In this document: one piece after another, positions 19,421-27,878 of the stretch
Layout of the letters: each line of letters begins with the position of its first letter
Position numbering within the stretch: position 1 is the stretch's first letter
Source: a virus
Reading direction: 5' to 3' (one strand)
Virus record (IMG/VR): IMGVR_UViG_3300010373_000025
Span: 1 to 39,804 of that record
Length of the DNA: 39,804 nt
The notes under the pieces: generated by a model
What the model was told of the DNA's origin: nothing
The model's database searches: none
What the model saw: the letters and a program-made list of their open reading frames with translations, nothing else
Program-made: the position numbers and the translations under genes

Positions 19421-21331
19421 ATGGATGACAAACTAATTGCACTGCACGACACAATTGTTACAGAACAAGATCCCTTAAAACTTGATTTAGCAGATGAGGA
19501 GTTTATTGAAACAATAGACGCACTTATCGACTCTTCACAAAAATACTATTTAAAAAAACAACTTTATGACAGACAGAATAAAAACCTTGACTACTACCTA
19601 GGCGATCAGTTAAAAATTGGTGGTAAAGATGGACTTAAAGAATTTCAACCTAGGTTTGTAGAAAACATTATTTACGAAGGTATTAGGCGTATTAAGCCTA
19701 TCGCCACTTCTCAACTCCCCGATTTAACAGTAAAAGGACAAGATGCTTCAATGACGACTCTTTTGTCTGATCTACTAAATACTGATGCTAAGAAAAGGTC
19801 AAATAGAAAGTTGCTAGGACTTGCTCATGTTCATGAACAACTATTTTTTTATGCTGTTATAAAAGCCCGATGGAATCAAGAAAAAGGCACAGATGGTGAT
19901 TACGAGTTTATTAATACCTTTCCTAACAATATAGTATGGGATCAAAACTGCAAAACAAATAACGCTGATGACATGATGTTTGTTGCTGAAAACGCAGATC
20001 TACGAGTAAAGCAAGTTATGATGATGTTCCCTAAAACTGCACAGGCATTACTTCATAAACTAGGATATGACCAACCAGATGAAGACGGAAAATCAACTGA
20101 GGAGCGTCTTGCCTCACCTATTAAAATATGGGAAGTATGGTTTCATTGGTGGAAAGAAACGAAAGACGATCAAGGCAATAGTAAATGGGAAAAAATCCAT
20201 GCCGTTGTGTGGAAATATGACAACTTAGTATTAGGAAAAATGCGTAACCCTTACTATGACTACGAGGGTAAGCCACGCTTGTTTGATCCTGTTATGCGTG
20301 AGAAGAATGGCATGAGTGAGTCAGAAATAATGAAGCAATATTTTGACTCATTGCAGCAGCCGGCAAATAATATTTACTACAACTATTTTAGAAATCCACG
20401 AAAACCATATTTCTTTATGGTTTATGAATCACTAGGCCGAGATCCAATAGATGAAACAAACAGAATTGAGCAAATATTAAAGTTTCAGGATCATATTAAC
20501 GACGAGGGTAGGCAAATTATTGAAATGAATGAACGATCTGCAGGTAAGGCTGTCTTCAACTCAGATGCACTAGATAAAGAAACAATCAAGTCAATTGACT
20601 GGAGAAATGTTAGACAAGCAATATCGGTAACAAGTGATGATATTAATAAATCCTTTGCTGTTGCTCAAATGCCAGCAGCTCCATCGCAATTATATGAATC
20701 AAAGCAAATGAATAGAGGCATAGCTTTTGAAATGTTAGGCTTAAACGATACAACGCGAGGTGTTAAGCCAGATGGCGACACAACACTTGGCGCATCCCAA
20801 ATGTATCGTGAACAAGATTTTGGATTTATTGATGATCTAGTTGAGGACACAATTAACGATGCTGCAGAATGGCAAGCACAATGGACAATGCAGTTTATCC
20901 GACTTTTCTATACGAAAGACCATATGCGAGAAATTATTGGAAAAGATGGAGATAGTGTATTTACAGCAATTAATCAAAACTATATAACAGATGGATTAGT
21001 AGTTGAAGTCTCTGCAAGTGCTGTTGATAAAATGATGCGAAAACAACTGGCAGTACAAAATATGAAAATGGGCGTGGGTGATCTTCTTTCTTATTACGAA
21101 GATACAAATCAAAGTAATCCAAAAGAACGTGCATATCGAGCATTTATGCAACAATCTTCCCCACAGATGTATGCACAACAATATCTTATGCCAGAAAGTA
21201 ATGCATCAAATAAACCGGACGCACAACCTGGAGCGCAAATACCTGCTTCTGTATCAACTGAACAACCACAACCAACACCAGTACAACAGACAGTACAATT
21301 TGCACCAGCAGGTGCAGCACCTCAACAATGA
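19421..21331 (+). CDS. Portal protein
   Basis: The 636-residue protein sits between TerL and scaffold/capsid and has the portal composition. It begins with an acidic N-terminal helix region; then RQNKNLDYYLGDQ (about 50-62) and FVENIIYEGIRRIKPIAT lead into the wing. A long clip/stem region with WRNVRQAISVTSDD follows, then FGFIDDLVEDTINDAAEWQ, and a Pro/Gln-rich tail (QPQPTPVQQ) of about 60 residues. The layout fits the large podovirus-type portals. It forms the dodecameric DNA channel at one capsid vertex. Confidence 0.82.
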   Translation: MDDKLIALHDTIVTEQDPLKLDLADEEFIETIDALIDSSQKYYLKKQLYDRQNKNLDYYLGDQLKIGGKDGLKEFQPRFVENIIYEGIRRIKPIATSQLPDLTVKGQDASMTTLLSDLLNTDAKKRSNRKLLGLAHVHEQLFFYAVIKARWNQEKGTDGDYEFINTFPNNIVWDQNCKTNNADDMMFVAENADLRVKQVMMMFPKTAQALLHKLGYDQPDEDGKSTEERLASPIKIWEVWFHWWKETKDDQGNSKWEKIHAVVWKYDNLVLGKMRNPYYDYEGKPRLFDPVMREKNGMSESEIMKQYFDSLQQPANNIYYNYFRNPRKPYFFMVYESLGRDPIDETNRIEQILKFQDHINDEGRQIIEMNERSAGKAVFNSDALDKETIKSIDWRNVRQAISVTSDDINKSFAVAQMPAAPSQLYESKQMNRGIAFEMLGLNDTTRGVKPDGDTTLGASQMYREQDFGFIDDLVEDTINDAAEWQAQWTMQFIRLFYTKDHMREIIGKDGDSVFTAINQNYITDGLVVEVSASAVDKMMRKQLAVQNMKMGVGDLLSYYEDTNQSNPKERAYRAFMQQSSPQMYAQQYLMPESNASNKPDAQPGAQIPASVSTEQPQPTPVQQTVQFAPAGAAPQQ

Positions 21332-21336
21332 GTTCC

Positions 21337-21365
21337 TTGACATATAGTAGAGTTATTTATATACT
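21337..21365 (+). promoter_or_regulatory. Consensus promoter
   Basis: TTGACA (21337-21342), 17-base spacer, TATACT (21360-21365), nine bases, ATG 21375. Confidence 0.7.
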
Positions 21366-21374
21366 TAGAGAGTA

Positions 21375-21734
21375 ATGAAAAAATCTCAAACTCTTCTTAA
21401 AAGTGGAACAAGCAAACAATTCGATAAGTTAAACGAAGGAGATTTAGTCTTTGCTTTCCAATGCAACCGCTTAGAAAAAGGAAACGACCAATATCAACTT
21501 GAAACAAATATGGATTGGTCTTTTGATGATCCAACCACAAACGAGGAAGTAAAAAGTTTTATTGGAAGTGTTTTATCTAGTATTGAGGACGTTTTTGGTG
21601 AAAAGATGATAACTGAAGCAATTTTACATTATGCACAGGAAAGAAATCATTTAATTATAACTCCACATGGCGTGGCTCTCAATTTTAAAAGTAAAGGCTT
21701 AAAATTTAAAGATTGGAAGGGGGGTGAAAAATAA
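21375..21734 (+). CDS. 119-residue hypothetical protein
   Basis: Leader of about 2-3 nt predicted. Mixed alpha/beta product (GDLVFAFQCNRLEKG, EVKSFIGSVLSSIEDVFGEKM) with a basic end. It overlaps the second Acb2/Tad1-like gene by TAATG, as the first copy also follows a small gene. The shared promoter suggests a two-gene accessory unit inserted between portal and scaffold. Confidence 0.65.
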   Translation: MKKSQTLLKSGTSKQFDKLNEGDLVFAFQCNRLEKGNDQYQLETNMDWSFDDPTTNEEVKSFIGSVLSSIEDVFGEKMITEAILHYAQERNHLIITPHGVALNFKSKGLKFKDWKGGEK

Positions 21735-21985
21735 TGTCAGACACAATGGGAATAGATGTAAAGGAATTACTACATGCTGAAAGAAAATTGATTGATGAAC
21801 GCATCAATGCAGTAAGTCTTTTGAAAAGTAATGAAGGTTTGAAATCAGCAGGTAGAGAAATCGCTTTATCCTATACACACTTGCAAGAAGCAAAGATGTG
21901 GTTAGGACAAGCTCTCGGAATGGTAGGAAGTGTCTTACCACAAGAGTTTGCTGATAAAGCAGAAAATGGTCAACCTGTAAAGTAG
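21734..21985 (+). CDS. Acb2/Tad1-like cyclic-nucleotide sponge (copy 2)
   Basis: The 83-residue product matches copy 1 over its length: ELLHAERKLIDERINAV, then AGREIALSYTHLQEAKMWL with GQALGM and FADKAE, and a short extra tail. The same helical-hairpin motif supports the Acb2/Tad1 family of immune-signal sponges. GGGGGTGAAAA is upstream, nearly the same as at copy 1. The copies differ most at the N-terminus and in the loop between helices, as expected if they bind different nucleotide signals or co-assemble. Confidence 0.7.
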   Translation: MSDTMGIDVKELLHAERKLIDERINAVSLLKSNEGLKSAGREIALSYTHLQEAKMWLGQALGMVGSVLPQEFADKAENGQPVK

Positions 21986-21990
21986 TTTGC

Positions 21991-22010
21991 TCCAAGCCTT
22001 CGGGTTTGGA
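21991..22010 (+). other. cUUCGg hairpin after Acb2/Tad1-like copy 2
   Basis: TCCAAGCC pairs with GGTTTGGA (one G-U) around a TTCG tetraloop closed by C-G, then AGAGATTATT as after copy 1. Confidence 0.75.
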
Positions 22011-22022
22011 AGAGATTATTCC

Positions 22023-22051
22023 TTGACTATTGATTAAATAATGTGTAATAA
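22023..22051 (+). promoter_or_regulatory. Promoter of scaffold gene
   Basis: TTGACT (22023-22028), 17-base spacer, TAATAA (22046-22051), eleven bases, ATG 22063. Confidence 0.55.
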
Positions 22052-22062
22052 TAATTTTATCT

Positions 22063-22737
22063 ATGGTTGATACAACTCTACAAACACCGCAAGACCCTCC
22101 TGTTATTGACCAAGCAACAATTGATAAACGAGCCGAAGAAATCGCAGCAGCAAAAATTGAGCAAATGAAAGAAGAGCTTGCTCAACGAATTAGTGGCAAG
22201 TCTGATTATCAAGCACCTAAAACATGGCAGGAATTAGAACAAAAAACAGAGAATAAAATTGAAGAACGTGCTGCAGCAATTGCCGAAGAAAAAGTAAAAG
22301 CTGCACTTGAAGAAAGAGATAGAGCTGCTGAAGAAAAGCAAAAACAAACACTTGCACAGACAGAAGCTCAACAACAAGCAGAATGGACACAAATGAGCAA
22401 GGAATGGGCAGAGGCAGTACAAGACGGGGTTATCCCAGATATTAACCCTGAAATTAAAAAGAAGCTCCTTGCAGATCCAGACTATTCACACCTTACACCA
22501 GAAGAACGAAACGATCCAGGACTAAAAGCATATAATGATGGACGTTTACTTCATGCACAACTTAAACAAGAAGGAAAGTCTACAAGTTTTTACAGAACAC
22601 TTGATAAGTTTTATGACAAAATGCCAGCAGGTGCATATGCACCAGTTTTGGGCGGTTCAACACCAACACCAACACCAACGGAAGAGCTAGATTACGAACA
22701 AGTCAAAGCTAATAGAAAAGCAAAATTAGGTTTTTAA
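22063..22737 (+). CDS. Scaffolding protein
   Basis: The 224-residue product is almost entirely charged helix (RAEEIAAAKIEQMKEEL, EERAAAIAEEKVKAALEERD) with a TPTPTPTEE linker and a basic C-terminal segment (YEQVKANRKAKLGF). This is typical of capsid scaffolds, whose basic tail binds the coat. It lies between portal and major capsid genes, the usual place. Confidence 0.8.
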   Translation: MVDTTLQTPQDPPVIDQATIDKRAEEIAAAKIEQMKEELAQRISGKSDYQAPKTWQELEQKTENKIEERAAAIAEEKVKAALEERDRAAEEKQKQTLAQTEAQQQAEWTQMSKEWAEAVQDGVIPDINPEIKKKLLADPDYSHLTPEERNDPGLKAYNDGRLLHAQLKQEGKSTSFYRTLDKFYDKMPAGAYAPVLGGSTPTPTPTEELDYEQVKANRKAKLGF

Positions 22738-22747
22738 ATTTTCCCTA

Positions 22748-22777
22748 TTGACAAGTATTAGTATTTTTATACATACT
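22748..22777 (+). promoter_or_regulatory. Promoter of major capsid gene
   Basis: TTGACA (22748-22753), 18-base spacer, CATACT (22772-22777). It gives a leader of roughly 70 nt, the exception to the leaderless pattern in the head genes. Confidence 0.6.
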
Positions 22778-22806
22778 ATCAATAGATAAAGCAAAAAGGA
22801 CTATTT

Positions 22807-22848
22807 ATGTCCGCTAACTCGTTAAGAGTTCGCGGATTTTTTATTTAA
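22807..22848 (+). promoter_or_regulatory. Leader peptide with attenuator-like hairpin before capsid gene
   Basis: AAAAAGGAC precedes a 13-codon frame (ATG 22807 to TAA 22846; MSANSLRVRGFFI). Within it CCGCTAACTC (22811-22820) pairs with GAGTTCGCGG (22826-22835) with one mismatch, followed by T6. Ribosome movement over the frame would open the hairpin, a translation-dependent attenuation layout. The capsid ATG at 22855 is in the same frame, 6 bases after this stop. Confidence 0.5.
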
Positions 22849-22854
22849 AAAAAT

Positions 22855-24024
22855 ATGTTACTAAAACAATCATTTAATACACAACCAAGTTTTCTTAGTA
22901 AATCTCTTTCTTTTGCAGACGAACTTCAACTTAAAGCACCAAATAAAACAGCTAACGTAACACCAGATGGATTGTCATATGGTACTAGAGTTTCTAACTT
23001 TAACTACCAAATGGAGTTGGCTACAATCGTTGACTCTATTCTTAACTCCACAACTCTTGCATCACATATTCTTTACAACGCTAAAAACTTCAATAGATAT
23101 ACACTTCTCAAAACAATCAAAGCAATAAGACGAACACAGTTCCAAGAAGTATCAGGACTTGAGCCATTGAACGGTGCAGCAGAAAACGTCACCATTCAAA
23201 TGGCATTTAATCGTGCATTATTCTCAATGCCTACAGTTAAGATTTTGTCTGAAGCATTTGCTAGACAGTATGATCAGGGAATTGACTACGATCAGTTTGA
23301 ATATGAAGACGTACTAGACGAAACGCTTTATGGTTTGACAAATGTATTCTTTACAGGTGGTACAAACTTTGTTGGTCTTAATCAATTGACTGATGATGGT
23401 ACAACTTATGATGATATTGGAGGAGCTAGTCGAGCTACCTATTCTGTACTTAAAGGTAAAGTACAAGATATGAGTGGTACAGGATCACTTTCAAAGATTG
23501 CAACAATGTATAGTGCTATTTCTGATACAGGACCTAATGAAACCCCTTCGCTTATTGCTACAACTTTTGATGTATTTGATCTTATCGAATCTTTGTATCT
23601 TCCAACAGTACGACATGAATACAAAACACTTCCAGTTGGAGGACGATACCCAACAGCACATGCAGCAGATGGTATGGGAAATGGATTCCAAACTATGGAC
23701 TGGAGAGGTATTCCAATTTTGAGAGATAAAGCTATTGCAGCAGGGTATGGTTATATGCTTAACTTAAATTACCTTGGATATTATGGCGATCAAAAAGTAC
23801 CACCTGCATTTAGTAAATTCTTGACACCTGTTAAACTTGGTAAATCAAGTGTCAAAGAAGGACAGTCAACAATGCGACCATCTGATTATGCAGGGTTCTT
23901 CTTCCAAGAAGAGCAAATGATGCCAAATAATGGTGGTACAATCGGACGATTCTGGATTTCAGGACAGTTGACGTCATTCCAACCAAGACGTCAAGGAAGG
24001 TGGATTAACTTTAACGGAGTTTAA
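22855..24024 (+). CDS. Major capsid protein (HK97-fold)
   Basis: The 389-residue product follows scaffold. Features consistent with the HK97 coat fold are an extended N-arm, the VSNFNYQMELATIVDSIL region, a spine-helix-like TLLKTIKAIRRTQF, a P-domain segment, EDVLDETLYGLTNVFFTGGT, a late loop rich in Gly/Pro, and WISGQLTSFQPRRQGRW near the C-terminus. The start has no Shine-Dalgarno of its own; it could be reinitiated after the leader frame. ATG 22855 is the only reasonable start before the conserved region. Confidence 0.8.
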   Translation: MLLKQSFNTQPSFLSKSLSFADELQLKAPNKTANVTPDGLSYGTRVSNFNYQMELATIVDSILNSTTLASHILYNAKNFNRYTLLKTIKAIRRTQFQEVSGLEPLNGAAENVTIQMAFNRALFSMPTVKILSEAFARQYDQGIDYDQFEYEDVLDETLYGLTNVFFTGGTNFVGLNQLTDDGTTYDDIGGASRATYSVLKGKVQDMSGTGSLSKIATMYSAISDTGPNETPSLIATTFDVFDLIESLYLPTVRHEYKTLPVGGRYPTAHAADGMGNGFQTMDWRGIPILRDKAIAAGYGYMLNLNYLGYYGDQKVPPAFSKFLTPVKLGKSSVKEGQSTMRPSDYAGFFFQEEQMMPNNGGTIGRFWISGQLTSFQPRRQGRWINFNGV

Positions 24025-24038
24025 GGAGAAATAATAAT

Positions 24039-24746
24039 ATGGCACGAATAACATCAATTGCAGGAGATTCATTATATACAGCAGTATCAACACTGGATTC
24101 TAACCAACAGTTAGGTGATATTGTAGAAGGAAATGGAAAAAGATTTGTCAGAGTAAAAGCTGGAGGGTCTGCTTTAGTTGCTGGAAATGTTATCCAAGCA
24201 CCAGCTATTGATACAAACTTTGATGACATGGTAATTGCTGCTGCTCAGGTAATTGGTGATACACAAGTAACAGTAACGCTTGGTGGAACTGCGGTAACGG
24301 CTAATCAATTTCAAGGTGGATCAGTTACTTTTGATACAGGAGAAGAAAGAAAAATTATTGGACACCCTGCACAATCTTCAAGTACTGGTAATGTTACTTT
24401 AACACTTGATGCACCTTTAGCAGTTGCATTAGCTACAACTAATAAAGCAACTATGAGAAATCTATATAATGGTGTTATTCAGGCTCCAACCACATTAACA
24501 GGTGCTGTAGTAGGTGTTGCAGTATATGCAATCCCAGCAAGTAATTATGGTTGGTTACAGATATACGGAGATTGTCCTGTCAAATCAGATGCTTCAACTG
24601 GTGCAGTTGGTTCAGCATTATCTAATTCAGCATCAACTGCTGGAGATGTAGGAGTTTTTGTTGCAGGAACTGGAAGAGCATATATCGGACACGCTACAAG
24701 AGCATTATCCTCTGGTAAATTCATTACTGCAAAAATTAACATCTAA
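24039..24746 (+). CDS. Putative capsid decoration / head fibre protein
   Basis: AAGGAGAAA sets ATG 24039, 14 bases after the capsid gene. The 235-residue product is beta-rich and small-residue-rich (GDIVEGNGKRFVRVKAGG, then SALVAGNVIQ). This opening is typical of DUF2190-like decoration proteins. The C-terminal third is Ala/Thr/Gly-rich. It shares an operon with the capsid gene, so high copy number is expected. Confidence 0.6.
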   Translation: MARITSIAGDSLYTAVSTLDSNQQLGDIVEGNGKRFVRVKAGGSALVAGNVIQAPAIDTNFDDMVIAAAQVIGDTQVTVTLGGTAVTANQFQGGSVTFDTGEERKIIGHPAQSSSTGNVTLTLDAPLAVALATTNKATMRNLYNGVIQAPTTLTGAVVGVAVYAIPASNYGWLQIYGDCPVKSDASTGAVGSALSNSASTAGDVGVFVAGTGRAYIGHATRALSSGKFITAKINI

Positions 24747-24749
24747 CAT

Positions 24750-24998
24750 ATGGATACATTAGAAACACTTAAAAACATGGCTGAAGAAGTCAAAACTACT
24801 GTTGCTGAAGCATTTAATGCTTCTAGTGAAGAAGCACCTAGTCAAGAGCAACCACAAGAACCAGTTGTAGAAGTACAAGCACAACCTGCAGTTGTTGAGG
24901 ATAGATCAGCATATAATTGTCCACAATGTAAAGGCGAGGGGTTACTGGATCAACACACAATTTGTCCAATGTGTCAGGGTACAGGAAAGGTTAGTTAA
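24750..24998 (+). CDS. 82-residue protein with DnaJ-type zinc motif
   Basis: An acidic, Pro/Gln-rich N-terminal half is followed by CPQCKGEG (about 58-65) and CPMCQGTG (about 72-79), the two CxxCxGxG units of a DnaJ-type zinc finger, making one zinc site. It starts 3 bases after the decoration gene. Possibly an assembly chaperone-like factor; function is inferred only from motif and location. Confidence 0.65.
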   Translation: MDTLETLKNMAEEVKTTVAEAFNASSEEAPSQEQPQEPVVEVQAQPAVVEDRSAYNCPQCKGEGLLDQHTICPMCQGTGKVS

Positions 24999-25000
24999 TT

Positions 25001-25552
25001 ATGGCATTACGTTTACGCGATTTTATACCAGGGTTATTTTCAAAAACACTTGATTTAGGTGGTGGAACTACTGTTGATGAAGCAACAGGAAGTATGGTGT
25101 TTGCTTCAGGTGCAACTGTTACAGGTGGTTCTCGTGCTGTTATTTCAGGACAAGGTGCAACAAAAACATTAGCTGCAACAGATTCTGGCTCACTTTGTTT
25201 GTTTGATAGAGCTGCAGGTATTGTCTATACACTGCCAGCTCCTACTGTTGGTTTATCTTTCGACTTTTATGTTCCTGTAACTGTTACCTCAAATGCACAT
25301 AAAGTTATTACCGATGCAGGTACAACGCTTTTAACTGGTTCACTTATCAATATTGATACTGATAGTTCAAACGCAGTTGCTGCTTGGACAGGTGACGGAT
25401 CAACGCATGTTTCCGTTTCTATGAATGGGACAACTACAGGCGGACTTAAAGGTACATGGATGAGATTTACTTGTGTTTCTTCAACGCTTTGGTTAGTAAC
25501 TGGAATTGATGAGGGTAACGGAGTTGTTGCTACACCATTTGCTACTAGCTAA
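25001..25552 (+). CDS. 183-residue beta-rich structural protein
   Basis: The N-terminus is amphipathic (RLRDFIPGLFSKTLDLG), then a Gly/Thr/Ala-rich beta domain with LCLFDRAAGIVYTLPAP and a strand-rich C-terminus (WMRFTCVSSTLWLVTGI). This looks like a head-fibre or decoration module of the kind carrying an N-terminal anchor. Two bases after the previous stop. Confidence 0.55.
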   Translation: MALRLRDFIPGLFSKTLDLGGGTTVDEATGSMVFASGATVTGGSRAVISGQGATKTLAATDSGSLCLFDRAAGIVYTLPAPTVGLSFDFYVPVTVTSNAHKVITDAGTTLLTGSLINIDTDSSNAVAAWTGDGSTHVSVSMNGTTTGGLKGTWMRFTCVSSTLWLVTGIDEGNGVVATPFATS

Positions 25553-25556
25553 TTTG

Positions 25557-25565
25557 TGATATACT
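25557..25565 (+). promoter_or_regulatory. Perfect extended -10 promoter (leaderless)
   Basis: TGATATACT, six bases, ATG 25572, in a 19-base intergenic gap. Confidence 0.7.
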
Positions 25566-25571
25566 TTTCTT

Positions 25572-26102
25572 ATGAAGTATTTAGGATCATTCCCACGAGA
25601 TAATAATTTTGTTGCAGATCCTTCTCATGGTTGCCTCGCTAATGTAAGTAAAACACTCACTGCAAATGCTACGACTGCCAATGTGCCTATTTTTAAAGTA
25701 ACAGGTGCTGTTCAGATTTTAGGTATATGGGGAATAGTAACAACAGTTTTAGGTGCAAATAATACTGCTGCCTATTGGAGACTTAACGATCAGACAAATC
25801 AATCTGCAATAACTTTAGCAACAGGTACAACGCTTTCTGCAGCTCCTGTAGGATCAATGATAGTTAAAAAAGGACTTGCTGGTGCAGCTTTGACACTTCT
25901 TTCTGCTAGTCAAAGTAGAGTATCAGAACCAACCACACTTGAAACAGATTTTTTCTCACCATTTGTAGTTACAGAATTACCAGGAGCAGAGACAGATATT
26001 GAGTTTGTCTATACAACCACAGATGCTCCAACAAGTGGCGTAATTGAGTTTTTTGTTAGATGGCTTCCTTTGTCAGATACTGCACAAATAACTACATTGT
26101 AA
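25572..26102 (+). CDS. 176-residue virion-type beta protein
   Basis: Leaderless start. Beta-rich, with ANVSKTLTANATTANVPIF and GVIEFFVRWLPLSD near the end. The composition and size match its neighbour at 25001, so it may be another decoration or fibre protein. Not recognised by family. Confidence 0.55.
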   Translation: MKYLGSFPRDNNFVADPSHGCLANVSKTLTANATTANVPIFKVTGAVQILGIWGIVTTVLGANNTAAYWRLNDQTNQSAITLATGTTLSAAPVGSMIVKKGLAGAALTLLSASQSRVSEPTTLETDFFSPFVVTELPGAETDIEFVYTTTDAPTSGVIEFFVRWLPLSDTAQITTL

Positions 26103-26103
26103 A

Positions 26104-26132
26104 TTGACTAATACTATTTACTCTACTATACT
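26104..26132 (+). promoter_or_regulatory. Near-consensus promoter (leaderless)
   Basis: TTGACT (26104-26109), 17-base spacer, TATACT (26127-26132), six bases, ATG 26139. The clearest full example of the pattern. Confidence 0.8.
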
Positions 26133-26138
26133 AAGTTT

Positions 26139-26426
26139 ATGCTAGAACCCTTAAATACCACTGATCCAGATGAATTAGTGAGTATTATCAATCCTTCTGC
26201 AAATGATTTTACCCTTGAAGTTGTTGATATACATAGTAAAACACGAGATATAATTACCTATACTGTCAAAGCACGTGAGAGCTTAAAGCTACCTCGATAC
26301 GCTGCAAATCATGTATCAGAACGACTAGCACAACGGATGGAAAGTAAAAAGACAGGCGTACTTACGCAGGCATATCATAAGTTGCTATTAGGTCAAATAC
26401 GCATGTATGAATGGGAGGAAGAATGA
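26139..26426 (+). CDS. 95-residue protein, relative of the 27237 gene product
   Basis: IINPSANDFTLEVVDI followed by an exposed beta domain and a basic helix (SERLAQRMESKK). The I-x-NPS-x-x-DFT opening recurs at the start of the 204-residue protein at 27237 (IHNPSEEDFTFYY), suggesting the two share a domain. The stop overlaps the next start (ATGA). Unknown function. Confidence 0.6.
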   Translation: MLEPLNTTDPDELVSIINPSANDFTLEVVDIHSKTRDIITYTVKARESLKLPRYAANHVSERLAQRMESKKTGVLTQAYHKLLLGQIRMYEWEEE

Positions 26427-26962
26427 GCGATATTCAACCACTACTAGATAGATTTAATCGTGAATTAACTTCACTACAACAAGCTCTTCTATCATGGCAT
26501 GACGATTTAGTAATAAGAGAAACACAAGTTACAAAAGAAAATGGATCAATCAAGGCTCAACGTGAGGAACTTATTAGAAAAAGTAATTTAATTATTGAGC
26601 AGGTAACAGGACTTAGAAAGCAAAAAGAAGAAGCAGAACAAAAACTAAAAGAGGCAGAAAAACTAAAGAGATCAGCAATTGAGGAACTAGAGCAGGCAGA
26701 AACAAAACTAACAGAACTTTCTTTAAAAGAAAATGAATTAGAACTACGAGAAAAAAATATTAAACTTCTTGCAGAGCGAGAACAAAAATTAAAAGAAGAT
26801 CAAGAAAAACTAGAGCTGGCACAAAATGAACTATTAAAAGCTCAAACATTGCTTAAAAAAGAACAGGATTTACTTGATGAGAAACAGCAAGTAATTGAAA
26901 TAAGAGATAGAAATGTATCCTTACGTGAAGACAAGCAAAAGCGTATCATGGGTGATCTATGA
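26423..26962 (+). CDS. 179-residue coiled-coil protein
   Basis: GGGAGGAAG sets ATG 26423. Residues 40-165 form one continuous coiled coil rich in Glu, Lys, Leu and Gln (RKQKEEAEQKLKEAEKL). No terminal domain is recognised. Could be a second scaffold, a tail-length or assembly factor; context is head-neck. Confidence 0.65.
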   Translation: MSDIQPLLDRFNRELTSLQQALLSWHDDLVIRETQVTKENGSIKAQREELIRKSNLIIEQVTGLRKQKEEAEQKLKEAEKLKRSAIEELEQAETKLTELSLKENELELREKNIKLLAEREQKLKEDQEKLELAQNELLKAQTLLKKEQDLLDEKQQVIEIRDRNVSLREDKQKRIMGDL

Positions 26963-26968
26963 TAGCTA

Positions 26969-26998
26969 TTGCTTTTTTAGAAAAAAGTGTACTATACT
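26969..26998 (+). promoter_or_regulatory. Promoter upstream of 27010 gene
   Basis: TTGCTT (26969-26974), 18-base spacer, TATACT (26993-26998), eleven bases, ATG 27010; leader of about 5 nt. Confidence 0.5.
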
Positions 26999-27009
26999 AA
27001 ATTATATCT

Positions 27010-27237
27010 ATGAATGATACAAAAGTTCTCACTCCTGAAGATGTCGCTGCTAAAGCAAACCCACAAGAAAAACCCCTTGATCCTAATACAGATTTCTACA
27101 ACTGGCTCAATGAAAAAAACTATAAAGTAACTGTTGAGGCACTTGCTGGTAATACGCCATTTTTACCAGAGCATGGGTTTGTATTAACTGATAAGCCTTT
27201 ACTTGTAGTAAAAGTAGTCAAAAAGGAGGATAAATAA
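27010..27237 (+). CDS. 75-residue hypothetical protein
   Basis: A disordered head (PEDVAAKANPQEKPLDPNTD) then a small domain (FYNWLNEKNYKVTVEAL, GFVLTDKPLLVVKVVKK). Followed by AAGGAGG and a TAATG overlap with the next gene. Unknown. Confidence 0.6.
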   Translation: MNDTKVLTPEDVAAKANPQEKPLDPNTDFYNWLNEKNYKVTVEALAGNTPFLPEHGFVLTDKPLLVVKVVKKEDK

Positions 27238-27851
27238 TGCCATTTAATCTCAACTCAGTTCCTACAGACGGAAGAACAGCAGATCAAATAAAAATGCACT
27301 TGGATTTATATAATAGATCACAAGATATTTGTTTAATCCATAATCCTAGTGAGGAGGATTTTACTTTTTACTATAACCGCAGCTTTGAACCTAATCCTTA
27401 TGTTGTGCCAAACTGTAATAAGGATATAGGTTTTGGGAAAGGTAATTTAGAAGTTAGACGCTTTTTAGCTAATATATATGTTGAGAAAAAAGGAGAACAA
27501 ATGATTAGTATTATTTCAAAAGCAGATTGGGATTCTAAGAAAAATAATTATCGACAAGAAGAACGTGGAATTATGGAAGAAAGATTAGCTATTAGAACAA
27601 ATAATAGAGAGATGTGGGCTAAAATAGTACCACAATTATTCTTAGGCGTTGTTAGAAGATCAAATGAAGAAATTGGAACAGGTGAATTTGTCCCAGAGGC
27701 ACCAGTTGACAATACGCTTTCTAGTGCAGAGCAAGTCATGGCACAGTTAGGTTTGAATGAAAAAGAAGTATCCTTAGCTAGTCAAGCACAAGCCCAAGAA
27801 ATATCAGAAGAAGAAAAAAAGAAAGCAGATTTACTAGCAAGTATTGTGTAA
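27237..27851 (+). CDS. 204-residue neck-region protein
   Basis: AAGGAGGATAAATA precedes ATG 27237. A beta domain (ICLIHNPSEEDFTFYYNRSF) related to the 26139 product is followed by a helical middle and an acidic C-terminus (QAQEISEEEKKKADLL). Not recognised; a structural or chaperone role is likely from context. Confidence 0.6.
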   Translation: MPFNLNSVPTDGRTADQIKMHLDLYNRSQDICLIHNPSEEDFTFYYNRSFEPNPYVVPNCNKDIGFGKGNLEVRRFLANIYVEKKGEQMISIISKADWDSKKNNYRQEERGIMEERLAIRTNNREMWAKIVPQLFLGVVRRSNEEIGTGEFVPEAPVDNTLSSAEQVMAQLGLNEKEVSLASQAQAQEISEEEKKKADLLASIV

Positions 27852-27872
27852 TAACAATAAGTATGTTAGTTT
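27844..27872 (+). promoter_or_regulatory. Promoter (leaderless)
   Basis: TTGTGT (27844-27849), 17-base spacer ending TGT, TAGTTT (27867-27872), six bases, ATG 27879. Weak hexamers but exact spacing. Confidence 0.5.
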
Positions 27873-27878
27873 AATAAT

